A model generated the notes under the pieces. It was given only the letters and a program-made list of their open reading frames with translations, was not told the DNA's origin and did not search any database. Made by a program: the position numbers and the translations under genes. From the NCBI GenBank assembly GCA_027858915.1, contig JAQIBT010000138.1, positions 1 to 46,798 of the forward strand: a DNA stretch of 46,798 nucleotides. The letters run 5' to 3'. Shown here in pieces: positions 10,006 through 16,593 of the stretch. Position 1 is the stretch's first letter. Each line of letters starts with the position of its first letter. This DNA is from Salinisphaera sp. Its GTDB lineage: Bacteria; Pseudomonadota; Gammaproteobacteria; Nevskiales; Salinisphaeraceae.

Positions 10006-10398
10006 TCAATTGGCGCAGTGTTCGCCGGGGCGGTCCGGCATGGTCGCCAGTTGCATCGCGTCATCGGCGAAGGGCGACGACTCGACGTTTGCCGCGACCG
10101 TCGTCTGAATCACTTGTCGCGCCCAGGCGGGCAGGTTCTTGGCGATGCGGTAGTGCACCCAGATACGCTCGCGTCGATCATCCACGACGCCGGCATCGCG
10201 CAGCAGTTTCAGGTGACGCGAAATTTTCGGTTGAGACAGGTCGAGCGCGTGCACCAGTTCACAGACACACAGTTCCTCGTGTGTGGCAATCAGCACGAGG
10301 CAGCGCAGGCGCGTGCTGTCCGCCAATGCCTGGAAGAAATCGTCGGGCCGGAGCGGTGGGGTATCGGGTTCGATAGGTGGAGCCGGTGCACCGCTCAT
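10006..10398 (-). CDS. arsR: ArsR arsenic-responsive repressor
   Basis: A winged-helix repressor of about 130 residues from ATG 10398 (MSGAPAPP). The alpha-3 arsenic site is ELCVCELVHALDLSQPKISRHL, with the recognition helix directly after. A Cys near the C terminus (EHCAN) may add a ligand. The frame is open to 10527, but that stretch corresponds to the C-terminal end of a decayed phosphatase-type arsC, so it is not part of ArsR. It regulates the operon from an operator near 10753-10790. Confidence 0.92.
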   Translation of the reverse strand: MSGAPAPPIEPDTPPLRPDDFFQALADSTRLRCLVLIATHEELCVCELVHALDLSQPKISRHLKLLRDAGVVDDRRERIWVHYRIAKNLPAWARQVIQTTVAANVESSPFADDAMQLATMPDRPGEHCAN

Positions 10399-10739
10399 GC
10401 CCTGGGCTCCGAGCTGGCATCCGGCGTGCCGGTCGATGACATCAGCGTCTCGTTGCAGGGTGAGTCGATCGTGCGAGGCGATCGGCAGGCTCATGAACAG
10501 TTGTACCCGGCGACTGATGTCATGCAATGCATCGGATACAGCTTATCGGTAGGGATCGAAAGTGATTCGAGCAGAACCAGCGTTTGCGGATGGACCGCAT
10601 CGGCCGGATCACTTCCAGCGCTGTAAGCGCGAAGGCCACTGGCCGGCATCGAGTTCACCAGTGCCTCACCAAAGATACTGCGAGCGCTGTTGTGCTGACA
10701 CAGGAACAGCACGTTATAGGAGCGTTTGTCGGCACGCAT
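10399..10739 (-). pseudogene. Internally deleted phosphatase-type arsC
   Basis: ATG 10739 opens a frame with the phosphatase loop LCQHNSARS and RAYSAGSDP, ending as sense at about TDKLY (10545). In a different frame, 10525-10400 encodes SRRVQLFMSLPIASHDRLTLQRD, which matches the C-terminal helix of about 170-residue ArsC proteins. The middle of the gene, including the rest of the catalytic domain, is missing and the two ends are out of frame. It is the first gene after the ars promoter, so its mRNA serves mainly as a leader for arsR. Confidence 0.82.
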
Positions 10740-10747
10740 AAATATGG

Positions 10748-11002
10748 TTATTCGTATATTCTAAAAATAGTATATACGGGGAAACGTATATTGCAACGGT
10801 GCGCATTCAAAATAAGTAGGGTGTCCGGCTGTCGGCACTCGAGTTCGAACGCGATTAGACCGAGGTGATCGGCGCCGGCGACCAAGGCCTCGAAGGTGTT
10901 GGGTCGCTGGCGCCGACAAAATTCATAGCACGCGATGTCGTCGGCGCTTTTCAACCCGGCGATGACATCCGGCATCGGACTGTGTTCGTCGACCATCGAC
11001 AC
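10748..11002 (-). CDS. Small ORF of unknown function, probably 3'-truncated
   Basis: Not recognised. GTG 11002 overlaps the TAG stop of the zinc-ribbon gene by one base; ATG 10996 is the alternative start. The reading MVDEHSPMPDVIAGLKSADD looks like ordinary protein for about 60 residues. The last 20 codons then run through the AT-rich ars promoter (ending FRIYE), so the original 3' end was probably lost when the ars operon was inserted. Cysteines occur at ACYEFC and LEC. Confidence 0.4.
   Translation of the reverse strand: MSMVDEHSPMPDVIAGLKSADDIACYEFCRRQRPNTFEALVAGADHLGLIAFELECRQPDTLLILNAHRCNIRFPVYTIFRIYE
10753..10793 (-). promoter_or_regulatory. ars promoter/operator region
   Basis: CGTATAT (10753-10759) and ATATACG (10772-10778) are perfect inverted arms 12 bp apart. 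A further CGTATAT lies at 10785-10791. The AT-rich block sits immediately upstream of the truncated arsC start (10739), where an ArsR site and the operon promoter are expected. Confidence 0.6.
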
Positions 11003-11205
11003 TAGATCCCCAGTTCCTCGCGCCAGTCGTTCGCAAGCTCGGGGTCATACTCGGCGAGTGCATTCAGTTGGGCCTCGATGTCGATGCCCGCGGTGATTTC
11101 CTGATAACCACAGGCGGGGCAGATCCAGATCTCGCCGTCGACGAGATCCAGGCGATTAACCGGAGTCGTATCGCATTCGGGGCAGGGCGCATCGACTTTG
11201 ACCAT
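11002..11205 (-). CDS. Small zinc-ribbon protein
   Basis: Sixty-seven residues from ATG 11205, which has a strong GGGAGG 8 bases upstream. Two Cys pairs (CPEC near residue 8 and CPAC near residue 37) form a rubredoxin-like zinc ribbon; the C-terminal half is acidic and helical (EAQLNALAEYDPELANDW). It lies 34 bases after dsbG and is stop/start coupled to the next ORF. No specific function can be assigned. Confidence 0.65.
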   Translation of the reverse strand: MVKVDAPCPECDTTPVNRLDLVDGEIWICPACGYQEITAGIDIEAQLNALAEYDPELANDWREELGI

Positions 11206-11239
11206 ATTGAACCTCCCAGTGTGGGATCCCAGAGGCAGC

Positions 11240-12049
11240 TTAATCGTGGGCGTATTGTTCAAGCCAGCCCCGCGGCGGCATGCCTTGGTGCGCCTTGAGA
11301 TCTCCGTTCCGATCCGAATACACGACGGTCGGCGTCCCACGGCTGCCGAGCGTGAACATGGCCTGCCGGTTCTGGTCGAGCACGTCTCCGAGCGTGGGGT
11401 TCGGCTTGCCAATCGCTACGCCACCCTGCTCGTTGGCGACGTCGAAGTTGGCCTCGTTCTTCGCCATGGCCGCACTCGGATTCTTGGCTTCGAGAATGGT
11501 CGCGGCCCTGCCGACACTGCTCGGTCCGAGTAGACCGACCATGATCCAATGCAGCTGCAGCATGCCCGTTTTCACCAGCGGCTTTGCCCGTTGGTAGAGC
11601 TTGTGGCAGTAAATGCAGTTTGGATCCGCGAACACATACAGCGTCGGCGCATCCTTTGGTCCTTCCGTCACCATGCGATCGGCGTCGAGCGAATGGATGA
11701 CTTTGCCGACGTCGGGTCTCGGCTTGTACTTCCGCGCGTACTGCTTGGACAGATTGTGCCCTTGTGGATCGTAGAGCGGCCCCAGCATCAGATAGCCGTC
11801 TTCGCTATAGACGAGGGTCTGGTAGCCGCCGTGCTTCACGAGATAGCCCGTCAGGCCGTTCTTGTCGGTGGGAAATTGCTTCACGACCTGCATCTTGCCG
11901 GCATCGACCATGTCCTGAAGCACTTTCGGATAATGCGTATCGGATGTCGGGGCTGACCAAGCCGGCGACGCGGTGGTGATCGCCAGGCCAAAGGCGAGGG
12001 CGAGGCCTTGAGCGATCGGGGCGAGATCGGTGACGTTGCGTCGTTTCAT
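11240..12049 (-). CDS. dsbG: DsbG/DsbC-like periplasmic thiol:disulfide protein
   Basis: The 269 residues begin with a signal peptide (MKRRNV... to ASPAWSA). A DsbC/G-type dimerisation domain and then a thioredoxin domain with the active site FADPNCIYCHKL (C-I-Y-C) follow. RGTPTVVY contains the cis-proline loop. ATG 12049 is preferred over 12085 since it places the basic n-region at the start. Such genes are common on ICEs, where they probably help fold Cys-rich transfer proteins (TraU- and TraH-like proteins are encoded further right). Confidence 0.88.
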   Translation of the reverse strand: MKRRNVTDLAPIAQGLALAFGLAITTASPAWSAPTSDTHYPKVLQDMVDAGKMQVVKQFPTDKNGLTGYLVKHGGYQTLVYSEDGYLMLGPLYDPQGHNLSKQYARKYKPRPDVGKVIHSLDADRMVTEGPKDAPTLYVFADPNCIYCHKLYQRAKPLVKTGMLQLHWIMVGLLGPSSVGRAATILEAKNPSAAMAKNEANFDVANEQGGVAIGKPNPTLGDVLDQNRQAMFTLGSRGTPTVVYSDRNGDLKAHQGMPPRGWLEQYAHD

Positions 12050-12116
12050 TGCGGGCTCTTGTCTCTGGAAAGGGTGCAGCCGCACTGGCAGCGTGCCGCT
12101 GTGATCGGATCTCGAT

Positions 12117-12635
12117 CTATTCGACTAGACGCACGCCCTTGGCGCGACGCATAGCCTCAACGCGATCGCGGATCGTATTGCGAACCGTCTCGTGGTCCTT
12201 GATTGCCCGGAGCGTCAGGCTGTCAGCGGTGCGGTCGGTCGAGAGCACTTCGACATTCCCGCGACCGCAGAGACGATAAAGAAGCGGCGCCGTGGGATTC
12301 GTATCTTCGACACGATAGAGTTCGACCTCCTCGCCGCGGCGCGTCAGGATCCCCCAGGTTTTGCGCAGACGCTCATTCGTGAGCTCATAGCGGATGCTCT
12401 GCACCGACCAGACGTAAAAGCCGGCGATCGCTACGGGTACCAGGGCGACACCAGCCCAATGCCAGGGGACGTAGACGCCGGGAATGCCGGCGACGATTGC
12501 GGCGATCAGATAGACGTGTAGGTTGACGACCTGACCCGGGCCCGCCGACCAGATAATCTGTTCATCCTCGGCTGTGCCAGGGGCTGCTTTACGGCCGGCC
12601 GGGATATGGGTGCCATCGTCGCTTGAATCGTTCAT
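12117..12635 (-). CDS. PH-domain (DUF304) membrane protein
   Basis: From ATG 12635 (MNDSSDDG) the protein has 172 residues: a hydrophilic start, two close transmembrane helices (about residues 38-80), then a bacterial PH domain (RYELTNERLRKTWGILTRRGEEVELYRVED). No good ribosome-binding site is seen before 12635; the frame stays open upstream only through the remnants of the cupin-like pseudogene. It ends 67 bases before dsbG. The role is unknown, though similar genes accompany dsbG on mobile elements. Confidence 0.7.
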   Translation of the reverse strand: MNDSSDDGTHIPAGRKAAPGTAEDEQIIWSAGPGQVVNLHVYLIAAIVAGIPGVYVPWHWAGVALVPVAIAGFYVWSVQSIRYELTNERLRKTWGILTRRGEEVELYRVEDTNPTAPLLYRLCGRGNVEVLSTDRTADSLTLRAIKDHETVRNTIRDRVEAMRRAKGVRLVE

Positions 12636-12693
12636 CGACTGTGCCAGGGGAAGTGACGGCACTAATCTGCTGGGATAGCCGCGTTGCGACAAC

Positions 12694-12718
12694 AAAAAAT
12701 CCCGACACGACCGTGCGG
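12694..12718 (-). terminator. Possible terminator
   Basis: On the minus strand CCGCACG-GT-CGTGTCGG forms a short stem followed by GATTTTTTG. It lies just past the end of the degraded cupin-like gene and before the PH-domain gene. Confidence 0.4.
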
Positions 12719-12739
12719 AATTATTCGTAAGCGATCGTT

Positions 12740-13164
12740 CGCAGTCTCGTGTGCGGCCGCTGCCATTTGATGCGGTGAACTCGCGCCAATGATGCCAGCC
12801 GCGGGCGCAGTGGAATCCCCATTCACGCCGCTTGCGGCCGGTCACGAACAGCGTGGTCGCGGGCCGCTGCTCAAGTGATTCGATGCGGTGGGGCCGCGAC
12901 ATTGCGACGTATGACGATCTCGCCCGCACGGCGCCGGCGGGTGATCGTTGCGCCGGCCGGTTCCGAGGCGTCGGCCGGCAGATGTTCCAGGTATTGGTTC
13001 TCGAGAATGAGGGTCATCCAGGACTAAGGGTGACCGCGTAAGGCCCGATCATCGTCACTCGACAGCAATTGATGCACGAACACGTTACGCTTGCCGCCGT
13101 CGACGCGCGGGTTCTCGCCGACGAACTTCGGGCGACAAGTCGAGCCACCGTTGACCGTGGCGAA
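12740..13164 (-). pseudogene. Degraded cupin-like protein gene (phage/ICE hypothetical family)
   Basis: Three pieces line up with a family of small cupin-like proteins seen in phages and ICEs. They are KRNVFVHQLLSSDDDRALRGHP, then (after an in-frame TAG exactly where HPW is usual) SWMTLILENQYLEHLP, and finally HRIESLEQ... to WGFHCARGWHHWREF and a GR..CE end. A second lesion near 12880 shifts frame: one extra C in GGCCCCAC would restore A-P-H-R-I-E. It thus carries a nonsense codon and a frameshift. The family is recognised from memory of the WGFHC-x2-GW-x-HWR-[DE]F motif; its biochemical role is unknown to me. Confidence 0.6.
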
Positions 13165-13484
13165 TCACTTACCAGCGTTAAGGCCCGTGGGCGTTCTCGA
13201 TCAGAAAATCGCTGGACTTGGCCTCGCAGCGCCAGTCGCGTGCCCAGGCCAGTAAACTGCGTCGCAACACATAGGGTAGCCGCATGGGGTGTTTCATTGC
13301 CTCAAGTGTCACATGCAATCCGTGCGGCCTCGACACGACAGGCAATACAAAATCCAACGACACCGTGTCGGAATTTGGCTTGGCGGTGGCGCGGCGATGG
13401 TCAGAAACCGACCAGCACCCAGCCGAGTCGCGACCTGTCAGCGATTGCGCGGTCGTAATCCGAGGTTTTACACAGCGAATGTGA
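13165..13484. other. Stretch without a convincing gene
   Basis: A minus-strand frame from about 13297 to 13178 (MKHPMRLPYVLRRSLLAWARD...) looks protein-like for 39 residues but has no recognisable homology. It may be the 5' part of the neighbouring cupin-like pseudogene in another frame. Nothing else is supported here. Confidence 0.4.
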
Positions 13485-13513
13485 GGAAAAAGGAAGGCCC
13501 CTCGAAAGGGGCC
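13485..13513 (-). terminator. Rho-independent terminator of the leader-repeat gene block
   Basis: On the minus strand GGCCCCTTTCGAGGGGCC (13513-13496) is a 6-bp GC stem with a 6-base loop, followed by TTCCTTTTT. It lies 10 bases after the stop of the DUF6927-like gene, closing the 13.5-16.3 kb minus-strand block. Confidence 0.8.
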
Positions 13514-13523
13514 TGGATGTGGA

Positions 13524-14039
13524 TCAGACTGCTGGTTTGATCGACGCGATGCACCGGCGTGGAATCCGCCAGTGTGAACCGTCGTCGGCGCGACCAATCA
13601 GCGGCTTCTTGGAGGCCAGCGTCACCGTGTGCGGCACACAGCCCTCGGTGAGCGTGACCTGGTCGCCGATAGATGCCGCGGTCACCGTGCGCTTGAGGCG
13701 TTGTTTGTCGGCATGACGCCGGCGAACACGCGCTCGCCACGGTGCAGCGAACTCACTGTCGGGCACCGGCGCCTCGTCGAGATAGGACGCCGGGCACGAG
13801 AGCTCGGCCGGCCCCATCGACTCGGTAACGGGTTTGTAGCCCCAACCGTAACCGGGATCGCGCACCATCAGATATGCAACGATGAATCTACCAAACTCAG
13901 GGTATTTCAGGTTTTCCTGAATGGTCCAGAGCACGTTTCCCCGCACGCATTTTCGATGCGTGCGAAGGTTCGGGTCGCCTTCGGTGACGTGTTTAATGAG
14001 TTCGGTCTTCGTCTGGCCTTTTGTGATTAACCATCCCAT
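13524..14039 (-). CDS. DUF6927-like ICE accessory protein
   Basis: 171 residues with a start typical of this family (MGWLITKGQTKTELIKHV) and the blocks RGNVLWTI, GYGWGYKPVTESMGPAELSCPASYLD. The function is unknown; such genes sit beside radC-like and anti-restriction genes on conjugative elements. It is the last gene of the block and has leader copy 1 (14040-14161) directly before it, with AGGAGC 6 bases before the ATG. The start is clear because the leader family always ends at this position. The name is from memory of the family pattern. Confidence 0.7.
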   Translation of the reverse strand: MGWLITKGQTKTELIKHVTEGDPNLRTHRKCVRGNVLWTIQENLKYPEFGRFIVAYLMVRDPGYGWGYKPVTESMGPAELSCPASYLDEAPVPDSEFAAPWRARVRRRHADKQRLKRTVTAASIGDQVTLTEGCVPHTVTLASKKPLIGRADDGSHWRIPRRCIASIKPAV

Positions 14040-14161
14040 GGTGCTGCTCCTGTAAAAAAGGGGAACACCGGAGCCCGTCAGGGATACTGTGTTCCCCCGC
14101 GGGTGGATGAAGACAGCTGAAACTGTCCGATATGGCGTATGAAACGCCCGGTGGATGCGGT
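14040..14161 (-). repeat. Structured leader repeat, copy 1
   Basis: In minus-strand (transcript) order: a hairpin with arms at 14123-14127 and 14112-14116 (GACAG/CTGTC), CCACCC, then a stem pairing 14089-14097 with 14060-14068 (GGGGAACAC/GTGTTCCCC, 9 bp), TTTTTT, and AGGAG before the ATG. The proximal alternative stem is weak in this copy (GGGA/TCCC). See the finding on all five copies. Confidence 0.8.
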
Positions 14162-14614
14162 CTATATCAGTCCGCGCTCAGCCATCGACGTCGTGCTTTC
14201 ACCCACAATGAGATGATCCAGCACGCGAATGTCGAACAGGGCCAAAGCCTCTGTGAGCCGACGCGTGATGTCACGATCAGCCCTGCTCGGCTCGGCCACG
14301 CCCGACGGATGGTTGTGGTAGAAGATAACGCCGGCAGCGTTGTTTATCAGGCACTCCTTGGCGACTTCCCGCGGATAAACCGCGGAGCCGTCGATAGTGC
14401 CGCGGAACAGGTCCTGTTTGCCGAGAACCCGGTTCCGATTGTCGAGAAAGATCACGCCGAAGATCTCGTGCTCGAGGCCGGCAAGTTGTAGGCGTAAATA
14501 GTTACGCGTGGCGGCCGGATCAGTCAGTACGTCACGATCGGTGATACCGCGCTCGATGATCTCGATGGCCTGCTGGATGATGCCGGATTCTTCCGGCGTG
14601 ATGGATAGCAGCAT
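14162..14614 (-). CDS. radC: RadC-like JAB-domain protein
   Basis: 150 residues spanning the JAB/MPN metalloprotease-like domain (PF04002). It has the JAMM motif YHNHPSG-x3-PSRAD and the preceding E in LEHEIFGVIFLDNRN. RadC-like proteins are frequent on plasmids and ICEs. Despite the old name, a repair role is unproven, and the domain may act as a peptidase or in DNA processing on entry. The helix-hairpin-helix domain of chromosomal RadC is absent. AAGGAG lies 6 bases before the ATG, within leader copy 2. Confidence 0.9.
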   Translation of the reverse strand: MLLSITPEESGIIQQAIEIIERGITDRDVLTDPAATRNYLRLQLAGLEHEIFGVIFLDNRNRVLGKQDLFRGTIDGSAVYPREVAKECLINNAAGVIFYHNHPSGVAEPSRADRDITRRLTEALALFDIRVLDHLIVGESTTSMAERGLI

Positions 14615-14721
14615 GGTTTTGCTCCTTAAAAAAGGGGCACACGCCGCACCCTGCGGGGCGATGCGTGCCCCGCAGTGGGTCGAAAATACTCGCCTGGAAA
14701 CGAGCGGTTAATGGATGAGAC
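14615..14721 (-). repeat. Structured leader repeat, copy 2
   Basis: Small hairpin arms are 14701-14704 and 14689-14692 (CTCG/CGAG). The shared arm around 14665-14674 pairs either with 14652-14658 (TGCGGGG/CCCCGCA, 7 bp) or with 14634-14640 (GGGGCAC/GTGCCCC, 7 bp). The second choice is followed by TTTTTTAAGGAG and the ATG. It is the cleanest example of the two competing stems. Confidence 0.8.
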
Positions 14722-15165
14722 TCAATCGATGGCCGCGAAAATAGCCGGGCCTTCGGCATGGTCGCCGGCATAATCTCGCAGCCGATCGAACATATCCTTG
14801 TGCCTCGACCTGCGTGTCTTCCAGACCAACGCATTGAGCGCGTAAAGCGTCGCGACGATACCGGCGGCATCGGGCGACATCTGTCCGTTGTAGAAGTTGC
14901 CGCTGCAGCGGATCCGGATCGTCTCGCAATCGAGCTCGGGGGCCATGTAGAAGCCGCCGTTGCTCAATTCGTAAAACGTCCAATAGCCGCCGTCGTAATC
15001 CGCGGCCAGCTCTTGCATCCAGTTAAAGACCAGGGTTTCGCCGACCCGCATGTCGTGGCCGAAAAACCGTGGCAGAAAGTGCATGCGCTGATCCTCGGGT
15101 ACGGCAGTCGCGGTGGTAAGAATGGATTGACCCGTGACCGAGTCGTCATCGATTGCATGGTTCAT
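14722..15165 (-). CDS. ArdB/KlcA-type anti-restriction protein
   Basis: From ATG 15165 (MNHAIDDD) the protein has 147 residues and matches the ArdB/KlcA family: LPRFFGHDMRVGE, FNWMQELAADYDGGYW and FYELSNGGFYMAPE. These proteins protect incoming DNA from type I restriction without mimicking DNA. The start at 15165 is fixed by the leader repeat (CCAAGGAGCATCACC before the ATG); an upstream start at 15198 would lie inside it. The place next to radC suits a set of genes expressed early after transfer. Confidence 0.9.
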   Translation of the reverse strand: MNHAIDDDSVTGQSILTTATAVPEDQRMHFLPRFFGHDMRVGETLVFNWMQELAADYDGGYWTFYELSNGGFYMAPELDCETIRIRCSGNFYNGQMSPDAAGIVATLYALNALVWKTRRSRHKDMFDRLRDYAGDHAEGPAIFAAID

Positions 15166-15263
15166 GGTGATGCTCCTTGGAAAAGGGGCAGATACCACGC
15201 CGCACGGGGTGGAACTGCCCTGTGGTGGGTGAAAGAAAGGCCCCGCGTCAGCGGGCGTCGTGG
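15166..15263 (-). repeat. Structured leader repeat, copy 3
   Basis: Small hairpin: CCCGC (15242-15246), loop, GCGGG (15251-15255). The shared arm at 15215-15224 can pair with the CACGGGG block (about 15203-15209) or with 15186-15191 (GGGCAG/CTGCCC). The latter stem leads into TTTTCCAAGGAG and the ATG of the anti-restriction gene. Confidence 0.78.
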
Positions 15264-15701
15264 TTAAAAAACCAGAACGGGCGGCAGATCGAAATCCCGA
15301 GCAATGAACTCGAGGCCATCGAGCATCTCGGCCTGGAACACGTCGAGCGAACGCCAGGGTCTGTGGCTCGCGTCCATTGCATGAAAATCATGCTTGTTCT
15401 GGACTGCGGCCAAGAACGCGGCGTCCTCGCGCGTGAGCCGATCCACGTTGAACACGTGCCTCAGCACGTCCGGACGACAGACGAATAACGTCGTAACGTC
15501 CATGGTGGCCACCTATGGGTCATCCAGCAGGTAGTCGTTGTCGAACAGGCCAATCGCACAAGGGCGATCAATAGCAAACGGATCGCCCGCAATCCTCTGG
15601 TGATAGCAGACACGGCCGTCGATGACGCCCGGTGGCCGCCCAGCGACCACGAAATGCTCGTAGACGTTATGCAGGATCGATTCATAGTCGAGGGTTCACA
15701 T
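15264..15701 (-). pseudogene. Paralogue A of an unknown ICE protein, two in-frame stops
   Basis: The leader places the start at ATG 15701, but codon 2 is TGA (15698-15696). The frame then reads TLDYESILHNVYEHFVVAGR... through CAIGLFDNDYLLDDP, meets TAG at 15515-15513, and continues without a shift as VATMDVTTLFV... to PPVLVF (stop 15264). It aligns across its length with paralogue B (ILDRVYAHFIVNRRPAG, CAIGIFDTEGRLDREP). The function is unknown. Two stops in one frame suggest decay, though the open part from 15512 (82 codons) could still be translated from GTG. Confidence 0.75.
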
Positions 15702-15802
15702 GGTTCGCTCCTATACAAAAGGAAGGGGCAAACCACGCCCCTGCGGGCGCTGTAATGCCTCGCAGTGGGAAGGAAGTTCTCGCGTGAGCGAGTGGCTATA
15801 AA
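15702..15802 (-). repeat. Structured leader repeat, copy 4
   Basis: Small hairpin: CTCGC (15779-15783), GTGA loop, GCGAG (15788-15792). The shared arm at 15756-15765 pairs proximally through CTGCG/CGCAG, or distally with GGGGCA at 15725-15730 (one mismatch). TTCCTTTTGTATAGGAG then leads to ATG 15701, which is followed at once by TGA. Confidence 0.75.
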
Positions 15803-16278
15803 TCAGCCGGCGCCGAGATCACTCGGTGAACACGGCGAAACGAGATCTTGTTCGCCGGCAAAACGATCAAGCCGGTGCGCCAATTCCTCGATGAAGAACG
15901 TGTCAAAGGGGCGATCCGACCGCGCCGCGTTCTTCACACCAGGTCGTGCTCGTCCTGAACACCGGCCAGAAAGCCAATATCAGAGATTGTGAGCTCGGAC
16001 TGGCCGAAGACATCGCAAAGTGCGTCGAGAGCTTGATCGTAGAGATCGGAAACCGCCAGGGTGACCAGCGGTTCGCGATCGAGTCGTCCTTCGGTGTCGA
16101 AAATGCCGATCGCACACGATACAGGGCGACCATCGTCATCGTGGCTGTGATAGATACAGCTGGCTTCGCCACTCAGACGCCCAGCGGGGAGACGCCCAGC
16201 GGGGCGTCGATTAACGATGAAATGGGCGTAAACTCGGTCAAGAATCCACTGGCGATCCAGTGGTTCGGTATCAGACAT
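15803..16278 (-). pseudogene. Paralogue B of the same unknown ICE protein, late frameshift
   Basis: ATG 16278 starts MSDTEPLDRQWILDRVYAHF and the frame runs for 114 codons to DEHDLV, then TGA. The homology to paralogue A continues in the next frame (KNAARSDRPFDTFF...) to a stop at 15803, so one base appears missing near 15940 (GTGTG for GTGGTG). A 15-bp unit is duplicated in frame at about 16176-16205 (RLPAG repeated), relative to paralogue A. The translated 114 residues may still be a stable protein. No known family recognised. Confidence 0.72.
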
Positions 16279-16380
16279 GGTGTTTCTCCTACGAAAATGG
16301 GAAACACCAAGCCCGCACGGGGGAATGATATTCCCCGATGGGTGGATACAGATCGCCGCAGCGATGAGTTGCGAAGGATG
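16279..16380 (-). repeat. Structured leader repeat, copy 5
   Basis: Small hairpin: ATCGC (16352-16356), CGCA loop, GCGAT (16361-16365). The arm TTCCC (16331-16335) can pair closely with GGGAA in 16321-16326 (ATT/AAT extended, up to 8 bp) or distally with 16299-16303. ATTTTCGTAGGAG then precedes ATG 16278. It is the promoter-proximal copy of the block. Confidence 0.78.
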
Positions 16381-16532
16381 GATCGAGCCTGAAGGCGCCT
16401 CTGCTCACGATCCGAAGAGGCTTCAAGGGCCGCTTTATACCCAGCGGTAGGGTTCGCAGCTATAGATTGACTAAAAGCATGCTGCCGTGTCAACGGCTGT
16501 GCATCTTTCCGCGGCGCTGTCGAAGCGTTCAA

Positions 16533-16577
16533 ACATCGATCGTACGATGTGCCATACTAATACGACGTAAAAACGTC
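16533..16577 (+). promoter_or_regulatory. Inverted repeats upstream of the Xre/RES pair
   Basis: ACATCG-ATCGTA-CGATGT (16533-16550) and GACGT-AAAA-ACGTC (16564-16577) are both perfect inverted repeats in the 60 bases before the antitoxin ATG. This is where an autoregulatory toxin-antitoxin operator would be expected. Confidence 0.55.
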
Positions 16578-16593
16578 TTTATAGAGGGGCGTT

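Noticed and set aside
13178-13597. 140-codon minus-strand frame overlapping the DUF6927-like gene end
   Set aside because: It crosses the terminator at 13485-13513 and has no family resemblance; only a 39-codon part near 13178-13297 looks protein-like.
15513-15515. Programmed read-through or stop-codon reassignment at TAG
   Set aside because: The same gene has TGA as codon 2 and all intact genes here end at ordinary TAA, TAG or TGA codons, so decay is simpler.
13485-16380. The regularly spaced leader repeats as a CRISPR array
   Set aside because: Copies are about 500 bp apart with genes between, sequence identity is partial, and each ends at a start codon.
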